DNA of 64,000 nucleotides, taken from assembly GCF_000374805.1 (NCBI RefSeq), contig NZ_KB895343.1:1-64000 (forward strand), in the 5' to 3' direction. The translations under genes and the position numbers were made by a program. Positions 25,539 to 35,536 of the stretch are shown here, piece after piece (the stretch's first letter is position 1; every line of letters starts with the position of its first letter). The stretch is from Chitiniphilus shinanonensis DSM 23277 (lineage in GTDB: Bacteria > Pseudomonadota > Gammaproteobacteria > Burkholderiales > Chitinibacteraceae). The notes beneath the pieces were generated by a model. That model ran no database searches. It had not been told where the DNA came from and saw only the letters and a list, made by a program, of their open reading frames with translations.

Positions 25539-25653
25539 GAGCGACTGACAAAACCCCTTCTGGCTGCGTCGCGCTCACTTGCCGTACGCCTTGTACTGTC
25601 TGCGTTTTGCGCTTCTTGCCAGAACCGCTGCGCTGGGTTTTGTCAGCCGCTCC
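25539..25653 (-). repeat. Dispersed intergenic repeat, short copy (inverted)
   Basis: About 115 bp, the reverse complement of the element at 13164-13277 with few differences. Inverted ends are GGAGCGACTGACAAAACCCC and GGGTTTTGTCAGCCGCTCC. It lies between the bfd and bfr genes. Confidence 0.9.
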
Positions 25654-25671
25654 TATTACTGCCTGCGCCGC

Positions 25672-26151
25672 TCAGTCGGCGCCTTCGACCTGCGATTGCA
25701 GGTAGTTCTCCAGGCCCACGGCGTTCAACAGGCCCAACTGCTGCTCCAGCCAATGCGCGTGATCCTGCTCGGTGTCGTCCAGCAGATCCAGCAGCATGCG
25801 GCGCGTCACGTAATCCTGCACGCTTTCGGCCAGGGCGATGGCTTCCTTGAGCGCCTGCGCCACCTCGTACTCGGTGTCCAGGTCGTTCTTCAGCATCGCC
25901 GGCACATCGGCGCCGATGCGCAGCGCGGTGCGCGCCGCCACGTTGGGCGTGCCGCCCAGGAACAGGATGCGCGCGATCAGGCGGGTGGCGTGGCCGATCT
26001 CGTCGCCGCGCTCGTGGTCGATCCGCGCATACAGCCGTTGGTAGCCCCAGTTGTGGTACATCTGGCTGTGCACGAAATACTGGTCGATCGAGGTGAGTTC
26101 CGCCGCCAGCAGTTCGTTCAGCTTGGCGATGACTTGCGGGTTGCCTTGCAT
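25672..26151 (-). CDS. bfr: Bacterioferritin subunit with intact ferroxidase site, no haem Met
   Basis: 159 aa from the ATG at 26151, with GAGGAG upstream. Aligned by eye to E. coli Bfr, it keeps E18, E51, H54, E94 and the ExxH pair for E127/H130, so the di-iron ferroxidase site appears complete. The haem-ligand position M52 is Ile. It would oxidise Fe(II) but not bind haem between two identical subunits. Located 10 bp after the second bacterioferritin gene, in one operon. The pair probably forms mixed 24-mers, as in Neisseria. Confidence 0.93.
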   Translation of the reverse strand: MQGNPQVIAKLNELLAAELTSIDQYFVHSQMYHNWGYQRLYARIDHERGDEIGHATRLIARILFLGGTPNVAARTALRIGADVPAMLKNDLDTEYEVAQALKEAIALAESVQDYVTRRMLLDLLDDTEQDHAHWLEQQLGLLNAVGLENYLQSQVEGAD

Positions 26152-26161
26152 GCGATGCTCC

Positions 26162-26632
26162 TCAATCTTCGATCTGCGATTGCAGATAATTGGCCAGGCC
26201 CAGCGCCACCAGTTGCTCGCGCTGGGTTTCCAGCCAGTCGATGTATTCCTCTTCGTCTTCCAGCAGCTCTTCGAGCAGGTCGCGGCTGACGAAGTCGTGC
26301 GCCTTTTCACAGGTGACGACGGCGCTGCGCAGCGTCTGCACGTGGCCTTCCACCAGCTTGAGGTCGCAGTCGATCATCTCCGGCACGTCCTCGCCGATCA
26401 GCAGCTTGCCCAGCTGTTGCAGGTTGGGCAGCCCCTCCAGGAACAGGATGCGGTTGATCAGCTTGTCCGCGCGTTTCATCGCGTCGATCGACTCGTGGTA
26501 CACGCGCTCGTTCAGGCGCTTGTAGCCCCAGTTCTTGTTCATCCGCGCGTGGAGGAACAGCTGGTTGATCGCGGTCAGTTCGTTGCCCAGCACGCTGTTG
26601 AGCGTCTGGAGCACATTCTTGTCGCCTTGCAT
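26162..26632 (-). CDS. bfr: Bacterioferritin subunit with haem Met, degenerate ferroxidase site
   Basis: 156 aa, AAGGAG eight bases before the ATG. By position against E. coli Bfr: M52 is present, but E51 is Ala, H54 is Arg, E94 is Val and H130 is Tyr, and Y25 is Leu. The subunit should bind haem but not catalyse iron oxidation. First gene of the bfr pair, behind an AT-rich promoter region. Its partner has the opposite set of residues. Confidence 0.93.
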   Translation of the reverse strand: MQGDKNVLQTLNSVLGNELTAINQLFLHARMNKNWGYKRLNERVYHESIDAMKRADKLINRILFLEGLPNLQQLGKLLIGEDVPEMIDCDLKLVEGHVQTLRSAVVTCEKAHDFVSRDLLEELLEDEEEYIDWLETQREQLVALGLANYLQSQIED

Positions 26633-26920
26633 CGTGGTTTCTCCTTGCTTTGCCCCCTATTGAAAGGAGGTTGGCTTCAGCCAATAACCAATAGTTTATG
26701 CCCTGATTTGGTCAAAGACCATTCAATTGACTTTCGCCGAATTGTTATCGTTTTTAATTCTGATAACTATTTTCATTTAAAATGATGACAAGGCGACGTA
26801 GCGGCCTGCGCATGATACGCTCGCGGCCGCGCCAGCCCGCGAGCATATTGGCTTGGCGCGACGGTGCGACCGTGGTGCCGTGACTTTCTCCATTTGTCTT
26901 TTGCCAGCAGGGATATCCAG
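26633..26920. promoter_or_regulatory. AT-rich divergent control region of bfr and hisN
   Basis: The segment at about 26680-26790 is far richer in A+T than its surroundings. The 19 bases from 26762 (GATAACTATTTTCATTTAA) match the Fur consensus at about 12 positions, and a TTGACC on the minus strand is a possible -35 element for bfr. Both are weak; iron control of bfr is plausible. Confidence 0.4.
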
Positions 26921-27703
26921 ATGTCCGTACCGCAATCCGACCAGATCGAATTGATGCGCCGATTGGCCCAGGCCAGCGGCGAAGTCATCCGCCGCTATTA
27001 CCGCAGCGAACTGGCGATCGACGACAAGGCCGACGCCAGCCCGGTCACCCGGGCCGACCGCGAGGCCGAACAGGCGATGCGCGCGCTGATCCAGGCGGTG
27101 CGGCCGCAGGACGGCATCATCGGCGAGGAATACGGCAGCGAGAACGAACACGCCGAATGGGTGTGGGTGCTCGACCCGGTCGACGGCACCAAGTCGTTCA
27201 CCGTCGGCCGGCCGCTGTTCGTCACCTTGATCGGCCTGCTGCACCGCGGCGTGCCGGTGCTGGGCGCCATCCACCAGCCGATCACCGGCGATTTCTGGCT
27301 GGGCGGCGACGAACTGCCCACCACGCTGAACGGTGCTCCGGTGCACGCCAATGCCATCGCCGACCTGGCCCAGGCGCGCCTCGGCACCACCGGCCCGGAA
27401 TACCTGAGCAGCGGCCGCACGGCCTTCGACGCGCTGGCGGCGCGCTGCCGCTACCCGATCTACGGCGGCGACGGTTTCCTCTACGCGCAGGTGGCGAGTG
27501 GCTGGCTGGAACTGGTGATCGAGGAAGGGCTGAAGCTGCACGACTTCGCCGCGCTGGCGCCTGTGGTCAACGCGGCGGGCGGCCGCATGACCGACTGGCA
27601 GGGGCAGGCGCTGACCCAGACCAGTGCCGGCCGGGTGCTGGCCGCCGCCAATCCGGCGCTGCATGCGCTGGCGCTCCCCGCTTTCCAGTCGCTGCCGGTA
27701 TAA
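26921..27703 (+). CDS. hisN: Histidinol-phosphatase, inositol monophosphatase family
   Basis: 260 aa from the ATG at 26921 with AGGGA upstream. Metal-binding motifs of the family: GEE (in IIGEEYG), DPVDGTKSF and the late ASGWLELVIEEGLKLHDFAA segment, which is typical of HisN. The enzyme would remove phosphate from L-histidinol phosphate in histidine synthesis. A related activity such as inositol phosphate or PAP hydrolysis cannot be excluded from sequence. Confidence 0.87.
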   Translation: MSVPQSDQIELMRRLAQASGEVIRRYYRSELAIDDKADASPVTRADREAEQAMRALIQAVRPQDGIIGEEYGSENEHAEWVWVLDPVDGTKSFTVGRPLFVTLIGLLHRGVPVLGAIHQPITGDFWLGGDELPTTLNGAPVHANAIADLAQARLGTTGPEYLSSGRTAFDALAARCRYPIYGGDGFLYAQVASGWLELVIEEGLKLHDFAALAPVVNAAGGRMTDWQGQALTQTSAGRVLAAANPALHALALPAFQSLPV

Positions 27704-27735
27704 TCGGCGGCAATCACGCAGCCCTAGACCACACC

Positions 27736-27933
27736 ATGTTCAAGAACACCACCTACGTTTCGGAATTCACCCAGTTCATGCGCGGCTATCTGGACGAGCA
27801 CCCCGATGTGGCGCGCGGCCAGGTCGAAGGCCGTTCCCTGCTGTGGGACAAGGCGCCCATCAACCTGGAGGAACGCGAGCGCAACCTGCAATCGCGTATC
27901 CAGCAGAAGCCGTACCCGTACCAGCCCGACTGA
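27736..27933 (+). CDS. DUF3460 protein
   Basis: 65 aa, beginning MFKNTTYVSEFTQFMRGYLD and ending IQQKPYPYQPD, the full DUF3460 pattern known from betaproteobacteria. Soluble and of unknown function. It follows hisN by 32 bp and may be cotranscribed. Confidence 0.88.
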   Translation: MFKNTTYVSEFTQFMRGYLDEHPDVARGQVEGRSLLWDKAPINLEERERNLQSRIQQKPYPYQPD

Positions 27934-27954
27934 TCGCCTCGCGCGGTAGTCGAA

Positions 27955-27981
27955 AAAAGCCGGACCATTGGTCCGGCTTTT
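27955..27981. terminator. Bidirectional intrinsic terminator
   Basis: AAAAGCCGGACC / GGTCCGGCTTTT with loop ATT, between the DUF3460 gene and the convergent chemoreceptor gene. Confidence 0.92.
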
Positions 27982-28066
27982 GTTTTGCCCGTTGTCCCGG
28001 AATGACGCGTCATCCGGCGGCATCACGGCGCATGGGGCGTTGTCCCGAGGTGGATGGCGGCGTTTT

Positions 28067-29698
28067 CTAGTGGCGATAGCGGCTGATGGTGGCGTCCAGT
28101 TGCTGGGCCAGTCGCTTGAGCTGGCTCGACAGATCCGCCGCGCTGGAGGCGGACGCGTGGTTTTCCTCGCTGGCCTGGGCGATGCGCTCGACGTTGCGCG
28201 CGATCTCCTGGCTGGCGACGCTCTGCTCGTTCACCGCCTGGGCCATGTGGTTGATCCGGCCCACGCTGTCGCGGGCGCGCTGCTCGATGCCGCCCAGCGT
28301 GTCGGCCATCTGCTCGGCCTGGCGCACGCCGTCGCCCATCATCCGGCTGGCCTGTTCCATGCCGTTGGCGGCGTTGGTGGTGTCCTGCTGCACCGCCGCG
28401 ATCTTGGCGGTGATCTCCACCGTGGCCTGCGTGGTGCGCTCGGCCAGCTTGCGCACCTCGTCGGCCACCACGGCGAAGCCTCGGCCCATCTCGCCGGCCC
28501 GCGCCGCTTCGATGGCCGCGTTCAGCGCCAGCAGGTTGGTCTGGTCGGCGATCTCCTTGATCACCATGGCGATGCTGCCGATCTCGTGCGAGCGCTGGTT
28601 GAGCTGGTCGATCACCCGCGCCGAATCCGAAATGCCCTGGGCCACGTCGTGGATCGAGCGGGCCGTGCGCGAGGCCATCTGCGCGCCTTCGCTGGCGCTG
28701 CCGGCGGTCTGCTGCGCTTCGTCGGCCATGCTGCGCGCGTCGTCCGAGATCATGTTCACGCTGACGGTCAGTTGCTCGACGGCCGCGGCGGTGGCGCCCG
28801 AAGCCTCTGATTGTGAGCGTGACGCGTCGGTGATCTGCCGCGACGCGTCGGCCAGGGTATCGGCCGCACCCAGCAGCGACTGCGAATTGGTGTTGGCCTC
28901 GCCGATCACCCGGTTCATCTCCACCAACAGGTGATTCATGGTGCGCGAGGTCTGGCCGATCTCGTCGTCGGCGTAGACCGGCAGTTCCAGGTGCAGTCGG
29001 CCAGTGCGCTTGATCTCGCTGATGGTCTGTTGCAGTTCGGTCAGCGGGCGGCGGATGCTGCGCACGATGGCGAAGGCGAAGCCGGTGCCCACCGCGATGG
29101 CAACGGCGATCAGGATCAGCGCCAGATAGGTGACCCAGCCGACCGTGGCGCTGACGGTGCCCTCGATGGCGTTGACCCGCGACAGCGCCTTGGCCGACAG
29201 GGCCTCCAGCGCGGCGCTCATCTCGCGGATCGGGCCCTTGGCCTTTTCGAATGCGGCATTGATCTCGCCCGCGCTGGTGTACTGCTGCGCGGCGACTTCC
29301 TGCTGCAATGCGCGGAAGCTGGCGCCGTACTCGTTCTGTGCCTTGCGCAACTGTTCGATGTCGGCCAGATCTTCGGGCCGGGCGACCTGCTGCGCCGCGC
29401 TCAACGATTCGCTGGCGCTGCTGAACGCGGCCTCCCATTTGCCGCGGTAGTCGGCGAGGTGTTCGGCCGACTGGAAGTTGAGGATGGTGTCCTTCTCGAA
29501 ACGCCGCAGGTCGCCGACCGCGTTGCGCGTCTGCACGATCTGGGTGTTGAAGGCCAGGTCGCCCTTGAGCAGCCGGTTGATTTCGCGATGCAGGTGCGAG
29601 ATGCCGAACAGTCCCTGGGCCCCCGTGGTCACCAGCAGGATCAGCAGCAAAGTGAAGCCCAGGGTGATGCGCGTCCCCACGCTGTATCGCAGCAGCAT
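28067..29698 (-). CDS. Methyl-accepting chemotaxis protein
   Basis: 543 aa from the ATG at 29698 with AAGGA upstream. Membrane segment about 10-32, a periplasmic four-helix-bundle sensor (about 33-188), second membrane segment about 189-212, HAMP, and a long cytoplasmic signalling coiled coil. The highly conserved tip ([20 protein letters not shown], then [20 protein letters not shown]) is complete. No CheR-docking pentapeptide at the C-terminus (ends ISRYRH). The ligand is unknown. Confidence 0.94.
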   Translation of the reverse strand: MLLRYSVGTRITLGFTLLLILLVTTGAQGLFGISHLHREINRLLKGDLAFNTQIVQTRNAVGDLRRFEKDTILNFQSAEHLADYRGKWEAAFSSASESLSAAQQVARPEDLADIEQLRKAQNEYGASFRALQQEVAAQQYTSAGEINAAFEKAKGPIREMSAALEALSAKALSRVNAIEGTVSATVGWVTYLALILIAVAIAVGTGFAFAIVRSIRRPLTELQQTISEIKRTGRLHLELPVYADDEIGQTSRTMNHLLVEMNRVIGEANTNSQSLLGAADTLADASRQITDASRSQSEASGATAAAVEQLTVSVNMISDDARSMADEAQQTAGSASEGAQMASRTARSIHDVAQGISDSARVIDQLNQRSHEIGSIAMVIKEIADQTNLLALNAAIEAARAGEMGRGFAVVADEVRKLAERTTQATVEITAKIAAVQQDTTNAANGMEQASRMMGDGVRQAEQMADTLGGIEQRARDSVGRINHMAQAVNEQSVASQEIARNVERIAQASEENHASASSAADLSSQLKRLAQQLDATISRYRH

Positions 29699-29814
29699 TT
29701 CGTGTCCTTGTGATGCATTTCGGTTATTGCTCAATCTAACCGATTTTCCGACAAAGTCGCGTGCTACGATGCGGCTTCCACGCCGGCGCCCGGCGCGTGT
29801 CACGTATTCGCATC

Positions 29815-30204
29815 ATGGACCACCTGCAACAACAGACCCCTTACCAATTGCTGGGCGGAGAAGCCGTGCTGCGCCGTCTGGTCGATCGCTTCTACGACAT
29901 CATGGCCACCGATGCGCGCGCCGCCGGCATCCACGCCATGCATGGCCCGGATACCACCTCTATCCGCCAGCGCTTCTTCGAATTCCTGTCCGGCTGGCTG
30001 GGCGGGCCGCAATTGTTCATCGAGAAATACGGGCACCCCCGACTGCGCGCGCGCCACATGTCGTTCGCCATCGGCGAGGCCGAGCGCGATCAATGGCTGC
30101 TGTGCATGTTCCAGGCAATGGCCGAGATCCCGATGGAAGCCGCGTTGCGCGAGCACCTGGAGGAAGCGTTCACCCGTACCGCCGATTTCATGCGCAACAC
30201 CTGA
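29815..30204 (+). CDS. Group II truncated haemoglobin
   Basis: 129 aa from the ATG at 29815. Pattern of trHbO/YjbI-type globins: YQLLGGEAVLRRLVDRFYDIM, a GWLGGPQLFIEKYGHPRLRARH block with the proximal His in RARHMSF, and the DQWLLCMF helix. Binds O2 or NO through haem; probably cytoplasmic. Divergent from the chemoreceptor gene. Confidence 0.9.
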   Translation: MDHLQQQTPYQLLGGEAVLRRLVDRFYDIMATDARAAGIHAMHGPDTTSIRQRFFEFLSGWLGGPQLFIEKYGHPRLRARHMSFAIGEAERDQWLLCMFQAMAEIPMEAALREHLEEAFTRTADFMRNT

Positions 30205-30363
30205 CACCGGCGTGCGGGCCCGGGTGGATCGGCTTGGCCGCGAACAGCACGCGGGCAGGCTGCAAGGTGCGTGACTATTGAGCCTGTTGGAACAATCTAT
30301 TTCCGATTCGTCCTAAACTGGACCACCATTTACTTGGTTCCCACGCTTACGGAGGGTTTTTCG

Positions 30364-30834
30364 ATGGAAATTCATACCGGCATTTCTGAAAAGCAACGAG
30401 GCGATATCGCCCAGGGCCTGTCCCGACTGCTGGCGGACACCTACACGCTTTACCTGCAAACCCATAATTTTCACTGGAACGTCACCGGCCCGATGTTCAA
30501 TACGCTGCACCTGATGTTCGAGCAGCAATACAACGAGCTGGCGCTGGCGGTGGATTCGATCGCGGAACGCATCCGCGCGTTGGGCTTCCCGGCACCGGGC
30601 ACCTATGGCCAGTTCGTCAAGCTGTCCAGCTTCAAGGAAGTGGAAGGCGTGCCCAATGCCCAGGAGATGATCAAGATCCTGGTCACCGGCCAGGAAACCG
30701 TGGTCCGCACCGCGCGCGGCCTGTTCCCCATCGCCGACGAAGTCAATGACGAAGCCACCGCCGACCTGTTGACCCAGCGCCTGCAAGTGCACGAAAAGAC
30801 CGCGTGGATGCTGCGCAGCCTGCTGGAAGAATGA
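30364..30834 (+). CDS. dps: Dps-family DNA-binding ferritin-like protein
   Basis: 156 aa from the ATG at 30364, with GGAGG upstream. Ferroxidase ligands lie at the subunit interface: His in [10 protein letters not shown], then Asp and Glu in [16 protein letters not shown]. Forms dodecamers that store iron, consume peroxide and may protect DNA. The N-terminal tail is short with few Lys, so DNA binding may be weak. Together with Bfr, Bfd and trHb it makes an iron and oxidative-stress neighbourhood. Confidence 0.94.
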   Translation: MEIHTGISEKQRGDIAQGLSRLLADTYTLYLQTHNFHWNVTGPMFNTLHLMFEQQYNELALAVDSIAERIRALGFPAPGTYGQFVKLSSFKEVEGVPNAQEMIKILVTGQETVVRTARGLFPIADEVNDEATADLLTQRLQVHEKTAWMLRSLLEE

Positions 30835-30853
30835 GCCTGCGTACCATGCAATG

Positions 30854-30880
30854 AAAAGGCGGCCCCTGGGCCGCCTTTTT
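30854..30880. terminator. Bidirectional intrinsic terminator
   Basis: AAAAGGCGGCCC and GGGCCGCCTTTT pair with a two-base gap; T-run on the plus side, A-run on the minus side. Lies between dps and the convergent trmL. Confidence 0.9.
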
Positions 30881-30897
30881 CGTTTCCGGCGAGTCGT

Positions 30898-31362
30898 TCA
30901 CACGCTGCCGGGATAACCGAGCTGGCGCCACGCCTCGAACACCGTCACCGCGACCGCGTTCGAAAGATTGAGGCTGCGCTGGCCGGGTCGCATCGGCAGG
31001 CGGATGCGTGCTTCGGGCGCGAAGCGGTCCAGCATGTCCTGCGGCAGGCCGCGCGTTTCGGGGCCGAACACGAATACGTCCTCGTCGGCGAACGCCACGC
31101 TGTCCACCCGCGCACTGCTGCGGGTGGTCATGGCGAAGCAGCGGCGCTCGCCCAGCACGGCGCGCGCGGCGTCCCAATCCTCGTGCACCTGTAGCGTGGC
31201 GTATTCGTGGTAATCCAGCCCGGCGCGGCGCAGCCGGGCGTCGTCCAGTTCGAAGCCCAGCGGCTTGACCAGGTGCAGCGCGCAGCCGGTGTTGGCGGCC
31301 AGGCGGATCACGTTGCCGGTATTGGGGGGAATCTCGGGCTGGAACAGGACGATATGGAACAT
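30898..31362 (-). CDS. trmL: tRNA (cytidine(34)-2'-O)-methyltransferase
   Basis: 154 aa from the ATG matching the E. coli TrmL N-terminus ([17 protein letters not shown]); a GTG four codons upstream is possible. SPOUT-fold motifs: [28 protein letters not shown] and [20 protein letters not shown], the last forming the knotted AdoMet site. Methylates the wobble ribose of tRNA-Leu isoacceptors. Confidence 0.95.
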   Translation of the reverse strand: MFHIVLFQPEIPPNTGNVIRLAANTGCALHLVKPLGFELDDARLRRAGLDYHEYATLQVHEDWDAARAVLGERRCFAMTTRSSARVDSVAFADEDVFVFGPETRGLPQDMLDRFAPEARIRLPMRPGQRSLNLSNAVAVTVFEAWRQLGYPGSV

Positions 31363-31487
31363 GGCGCGACGCACGATGGGTGGGGCAGGGCGCGATTGTA
31401 CAGGCTGCGCGCGCCGTTGCCGTCCGCGGATGCCCGGGTCCGGGCTTGCTGATAGAATCCGTACAGAAACGCTTACCGGATCATTGC

Positions 31488-32339
31488 ATGAACACCGCCA
31501 CGCTCCTGATCAGTTGCCCGGACCGCAAAGGGTTGTCCGCGGCAATCGCCAACTTCCTCTTCACCTACAACGCCAACATCGTCCATTCCGATCAGCATCA
31601 GGATCTCAGCGAGAACCTGTTCCTGATGCGCGTGGAATGGGACCTCACCGACTTCACGCTGGACATGGGCGCGTTCTCCGCGGCGTTCCAGCCGATCGCC
31701 GACCGTTTCCAGATGCAATGGAAGGTGGCGCTGTCGGCCCGCCGTCCCAGGATGGCGATCTTCGTCTCGAAGTACGACCATTGCCTGGTCGACCTGCTGC
31801 ATCGCCACCAGAGCGGCGAGCTGCATTGCGAGATTCCGCTGATCATCTCCAACCATGACGATTGCCGTCCGCTGGCCGATTTCTACGGCATCCCGTTCCA
31901 CGTGATCCCGGTGCCGCGCGATGGCAAGGCCGAAGCCGAGGCCGCGCAACGCCGGCTGTTGCAGGAACACGGCGTCGACCTGATCGTGCTGGCGCGCTAC
32001 ATGCAGGTGCTGTCGCACGAATTCACCGCCGCCTACCCGCAGCGCGTCATCAACATCCACCACAGCTTCCTGCCGGCGTTCGATGGCGCCAAGCCTTACC
32101 ACCGCGCCTTCGCGCGCGGGGTCAAGCTGATCGGCGCCACCAGCCATTACGTCACCGAAGTGCTGGACGACGGCCCCATCATCGAACAGGACGTGATCCG
32201 CATTTCGCACCGCGACGATGTCGAAGAGCTGATCCGCAAGGGCCGCGATCTGGAAAAGATGGTGCTGGCCCGCGCCGTGAAATGGCATCTGGAACACCGG
32301 GTGCTGGTGTACGCCAACAAGACCGTGATCTTCGCCTGA
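31488..32339 (+). CDS. purU: Formyltetrahydrofolate deformylase
   Basis: 283 aa. An N-terminal ACT domain (about 1-80, [19 protein letters not shown]) and a formyltransferase-like catalytic domain with [10 protein letters not shown] and [20 protein letters not shown]. PurU hydrolyses 10-formyl-THF to formate and THF, supplying formate for PurT and balancing one-carbon pools. The ATG has only a weak ribosome site. Followed after 43 bp by gspF. Confidence 0.95.
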   Translation: MNTATLLISCPDRKGLSAAIANFLFTYNANIVHSDQHQDLSENLFLMRVEWDLTDFTLDMGAFSAAFQPIADRFQMQWKVALSARRPRMAIFVSKYDHCLVDLLHRHQSGELHCEIPLIISNHDDCRPLADFYGIPFHVIPVPRDGKAEAEAAQRRLLQEHGVDLIVLARYMQVLSHEFTAAYPQRVINIHHSFLPAFDGAKPYHRAFARGVKLIGATSHYVTEVLDDGPIIEQDVIRISHRDDVEELIRKGRDLEKMVLARAVKWHLEHRVLVYANKTVIFA

Positions 32340-32382
32340 TGCATCGCCAGCGGCCGTCGTTCCACCGCCGGAGCCCGCGCGC

Positions 32383-33582
32383 ATGACCGCGTTCCGCTAT
32401 CGCGCGGTGCGGGCCGACGGCGCCGCCGCGCAGGGCCTGATCGAGGCCGACACCCCGCGCGCCGCGCGCCAGCAGTTGCGCGAGCAGGGGCTGTGGGTCA
32501 GCGAGATCGAATCGGTCGGCGGCGGCGCCAGGCGTCGCGGCGAGCGGCGGCTGGGCACGCAGCGGCTGTCGCTGATGACGCGCCAGCTCGCCACCCTGCT
32601 CGACGCGGGCCTGCCGCTGGAACAGGCGCTGGCCGTGTTGGTGGAGCAAAGCGACGGCGAGCGCGAAAAGCGCCTGGCCGCCAGCCTGCGCAGCGAGATC
32701 CTCGGTGGCGCCTCGTTGTCGCAGGCGCTGACGCGGCACCAGCAGGCTTTTCCCGAGCTGTACCGCACCATCGTCGCAGCGGGCGAGGAATCGGGCCGCG
32801 CCGCCGGGGTGATGCAGCGCTTGGCCGACTACCTGGAAGCGCGCGCCGCGCTGGCCGCCAAGGTCGGTCTTGCCTTCATCTACCCGATGGTGGTGATGGT
32901 GGTGTCGTTGCTGGTGGTGATCGGTCTGCTGACCTGGGTGGTGCCGCAGATGGTCACCGTGTTCCAGAGCGCCAAGCAGGAACTGCCGTTCCTGACCAAG
33001 GCGCTGCTGTGGGCCAGCGCCGTGCTGCGCGAGTGGGGCCTGGTGTTGCTGATCCTGGGCATCGCCGGTGGCATTGGCGCGTGGCGCGCGCTGAAGATCG
33101 AATCGGTGAAGTGGGCCTTTCATGCATGGCGTTTGCGGCTGCCGTTGTTCGGGCGCTTCGAGCGGGCCGGCAACACCGCCCGCCTGGCCTCCACGCTGGC
33201 GATCCTGGTCGGCAGTGGCGTACCGTTGCTCAAGGCGCTGCAGGCCGCCGGCGGCGTGATGGGCAGCCTGCCGTTGCGCGATGCTGTCAGCACCGCCGCC
33301 TCGCAGGTACGTGAAGGCGTCACACTCTCGCGGGCGCTGGCGCAGAGTAAATTGTTTCCGCCGGTGCTGATCCATCTGATCGCCAGCGGCGAGGCCACCG
33401 GCCGCCTGGAATACATGCTGGAAAAGGCCGCCGCGCAGCAGGCGCAGGAACTGGAAAACCGCGTCGCCACCTTTACCGGCCTGCTGGGCCCGTTCATGGT
33501 GCTGGCGATGGGCGTGGTGGTGCTGCTGATCGTGCTGGCCATCCTGCTGCCCGTCTTCGAAATGAACCAACTGGTGAGATAA
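32383..33582 (+). CDS. gspF: Type II secretion inner membrane protein GspF
   Basis: 399 aa. Two T2SSF domains (about 65-190 and 268-390), each with the GxxLxxAL pattern, and three membrane segments (near 170-190, 220-240 and 370-395). GspF is the polytopic platform protein that works with the GspE ATPase. First of six gsp genes with gaps or overlaps of a few bases. The chitinases in this window are likely substrates. Confidence 0.96.
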   Translation: MTAFRYRAVRADGAAAQGLIEADTPRAARQQLREQGLWVSEIESVGGGARRRGERRLGTQRLSLMTRQLATLLDAGLPLEQALAVLVEQSDGEREKRLAASLRSEILGGASLSQALTRHQQAFPELYRTIVAAGEESGRAAGVMQRLADYLEARAALAAKVGLAFIYPMVVMVVSLLVVIGLLTWVVPQMVTVFQSAKQELPFLTKALLWASAVLREWGLVLLILGIAGGIGAWRALKIESVKWAFHAWRLRLPLFGRFERAGNTARLASTLAILVGSGVPLLKALQAAGGVMGSLPLRDAVSTAASQVREGVTLSRALAQSKLFPPVLIHLIASGEATGRLEYMLEKAAAQQAQELENRVATFTGLLGPFMVLAMGVVVLLIVLAILLPVFEMNQLVR

Positions 33583-33586
33583 ACCG

Positions 33587-34030
33587 ATGTCCCAAGCATC
33601 CCGTCGTCCCGCGCTGGCTCGCGGCTTCACGCTGATCGAAATCCTGGTCGTCATTACCATCCTGGCCATCCTCGGCGCGCTGGTGGTGCCCAAGATCATG
33701 GACCGCCCCAACGAGGCGCGGGTGGTGGCGGCGCAGCAGGATATCCGCACCCTCATCCAGGCGCTCAAGCTCTACAAGCTCGACAACGGCCGCTATCCGT
33801 CCACCGAGCAGGGCCTGCGCGCACTGATCGAAAAGCCCAGCGCCGCGCCGGTGCCCAACAACTGGAAGAACGGCGGCTACCTGGAAAAGCTGCCGAAGGA
33901 CCCGTGGGGCGGCGATTATCTCTACCTCAATCCCGGCTTGAAGGGTGAGATCGACGTGATGAGCTATGGCGCCGATGGTCAGCAGGGCGGCGAGGGTTTC
34001 GACGCCGACATCGGCTCGTGGCAGCTTTGA
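33587..34030 (+). CDS. gspG: Type II secretion major pseudopilin GspG
   Basis: 147 aa. Prepilin site at [12 protein letters not shown], cut after Gly by GspO/PilD. The calcium-binding C-terminal region ([31 protein letters not shown]) is characteristic of GspG. Polymerises into the pseudopilus. Confidence 0.97.
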   Translation: MSQASRRPALARGFTLIEILVVITILAILGALVVPKIMDRPNEARVVAAQQDIRTLIQALKLYKLDNGRYPSTEQGLRALIEKPSAAPVPNNWKNGGYLEKLPKDPWGGDYLYLNPGLKGEIDVMSYGADGQQGGEGFDADIGSWQL

Positions 34031-34050
34031 TCGCCTGACCGCCGCGCGCC

Positions 34051-34590
34051 GTGCACCATCGTCCTGCCTTCTGCGCCGTGGGCGCCCGCCCGGCGCGCAG
34101 CGCAGGCGCGCGGCGGCAGGCGGGTTTCACCCTGATCGAGATCCTGGTCGCGCTTGGGGTGATCGGCATCATCCTGGGCATGGCGCTGCTGCGCTTCGAT
34201 CTGTCCGACGGCCAGACCGTAGAGCGTGAGGGCAAGCGCCTGGCGCTACTGTTCGAAAGCGCGCGCGACGAAGCGATCACCGGCGGCCGCGCCATCGCCT
34301 GGTCGTCGGACGGCGACGGCTACCAGTTCTGGACCCTGGATGACCGCAACACCTGGCAGGCGCTGCCCAGCCACGAAGTGCTCAAGCCGCGAGAGCTGCC
34401 CGAAGGGCTGCGGGTGGTGGCGATGAGCGTCAACCTGAAGGAAAGCCGGGTCGGCGAGCGCATCGTGTTCGAGCCGTCCGGGGTCAACCAGCCATTTACC
34501 GTGGTGCTGCTCAAGGGCGCCCAGCGCTGGCGGCTGGAGGGCGACATCATGGGCCGTGTCACCGCGCAGCCCGACGAGAGTGCATCGTGA
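34051..34590 (+). CDS. gspH: Type II secretion minor pseudopilin GspH
   Basis: 179 aa from a GTG; a GTG nine codons later is also possible and would shorten the unusually long 24-residue leader. Prepilin site [12 protein letters not shown], then a GspH-type domain. Its stop overlaps the gspI start. Confidence 0.9.
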   Translation: MHHRPAFCAVGARPARSAGARRQAGFTLIEILVALGVIGIILGMALLRFDLSDGQTVEREGKRLALLFESARDEAITGGRAIAWSSDGDGYQFWTLDDRNTWQALPSHEVLKPRELPEGLRVVAMSVNLKESRVGERIVFEPSGVNQPFTVVLLKGAQRWRLEGDIMGRVTAQPDESAS

Positions 34591-34958
34591 CGCGGCGTCT
34601 GGGCTTCACGCTGGTCGAAGTGCTGGTGGCGCTGGCGATCCTCGCCATCGCGCTGACCGCCGCGCTGCGCGCCACCTCGGCCAGCAGCGATGCCGCCATC
34701 ACCCTGCGCACCCGCATGTTGGCCGGCTGGGTGGCGCAGAACCACCTGAACGAGATGCGCGCGCGACGGCTGTTCCCCGAAGTGGGTACCAGCGAGGGCA
34801 AGGTGGAGCAGGGTGGCCAGTCGTTCACCTGGAAGGCGGAAGTCGGCGCCTCGCCGAACCGCAGCTTCCGCCGTATCGAGATCAAGGTTTATCTCGACGA
34901 CAAGCAGGATTACGCGGCGGCCACGCTGGTCGGCTACCTGGCACGGGTGGGCACATGA
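34587..34958 (+). CDS. gspI: Type II secretion minor pseudopilin GspI
   Basis: 123 aa from a GTG overlapping the gspH stop (GTGA). Prepilin site LGFTLVEVLVALAILAIAL, followed by the GspI signature WVAQNHLNEMRARR. Part of the pseudopilus tip with GspJ and GspK. Confidence 0.94.
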   Translation: MTRRLGFTLVEVLVALAILAIALTAALRATSASSDAAITLRTRMLAGWVAQNHLNEMRARRLFPEVGTSEGKVEQGGQSFTWKAEVGASPNRSFRRIEIKVYLDDKQDYAAATLVGYLARVGT

Positions 34959-35536
34959 ACGGCCGCGCGCGCGGCTTCACGCTGCTGGAAATCCTGATCG
35001 CGCTGGCGGTGTTCGCCGTGGTGGCGCTGATCGCCTATCGTGGCCTGGAGCAGGTGGCGCGGGTGAAGGGCCGGCTGGACGAAGAGGCCGCCTACTGGCG
35101 CGAGACGGCGCTGGTGCTCGACCGGATCGACGAGGATCTGATGCATCATGTCGAGCGTCCGTGGCGTAACCAGAGCGGCGTGGCGCAGCCTTCGCTGCGC
35201 GGCTATCTCCAGCCGCCGCGCAAGATCGATCCGACGCTGGAACTGGTGCGCATGGACCGCGCGCGCGAGGATTACCATGTGGCCTACCGCCTGCGGGACA
35301 ACGAACTGCAACTGCTGATGTGGGACAGCCTGGACCTCGCGCCGCTGAGCGAGCCGGTGGTCCATACGCTGCTTGGCGACGTGACGCGCTTCGAGGCGCG
35401 CTTTCTCGACGACTCCGGCAAGTGGCTGCCGCAATGGCCGGTGACCGGCAACAGCGTCGTCCGCCCGGACGCGGTGCAAATCACACTGGAACGGCGCGGC
35501 CAGGCGCCGGTGACGCGGGTCTATCTGCTGCCATGA
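34955..35536 (+). CDS. gspJ: Type II secretion minor pseudopilin GspJ
   Basis: 193 aa, overlapping gspI by four bases (ATGA). Prepilin site RGFTLLEILIALAVFAVVAL and the typical YRGLEQV segment, then a beta-rich domain. Tip component of the pseudopilus. Confidence 0.95.
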   Translation: MNGRARGFTLLEILIALAVFAVVALIAYRGLEQVARVKGRLDEEAAYWRETALVLDRIDEDLMHHVERPWRNQSGVAQPSLRGYLQPPRKIDPTLELVRMDRAREDYHVAYRLRDNELQLLMWDSLDLAPLSEPVVHTLLGDVTRFEARFLDDSGKWLPQWPVTGNSVVRPDAVQITLERRGQAPVTRVYLLP

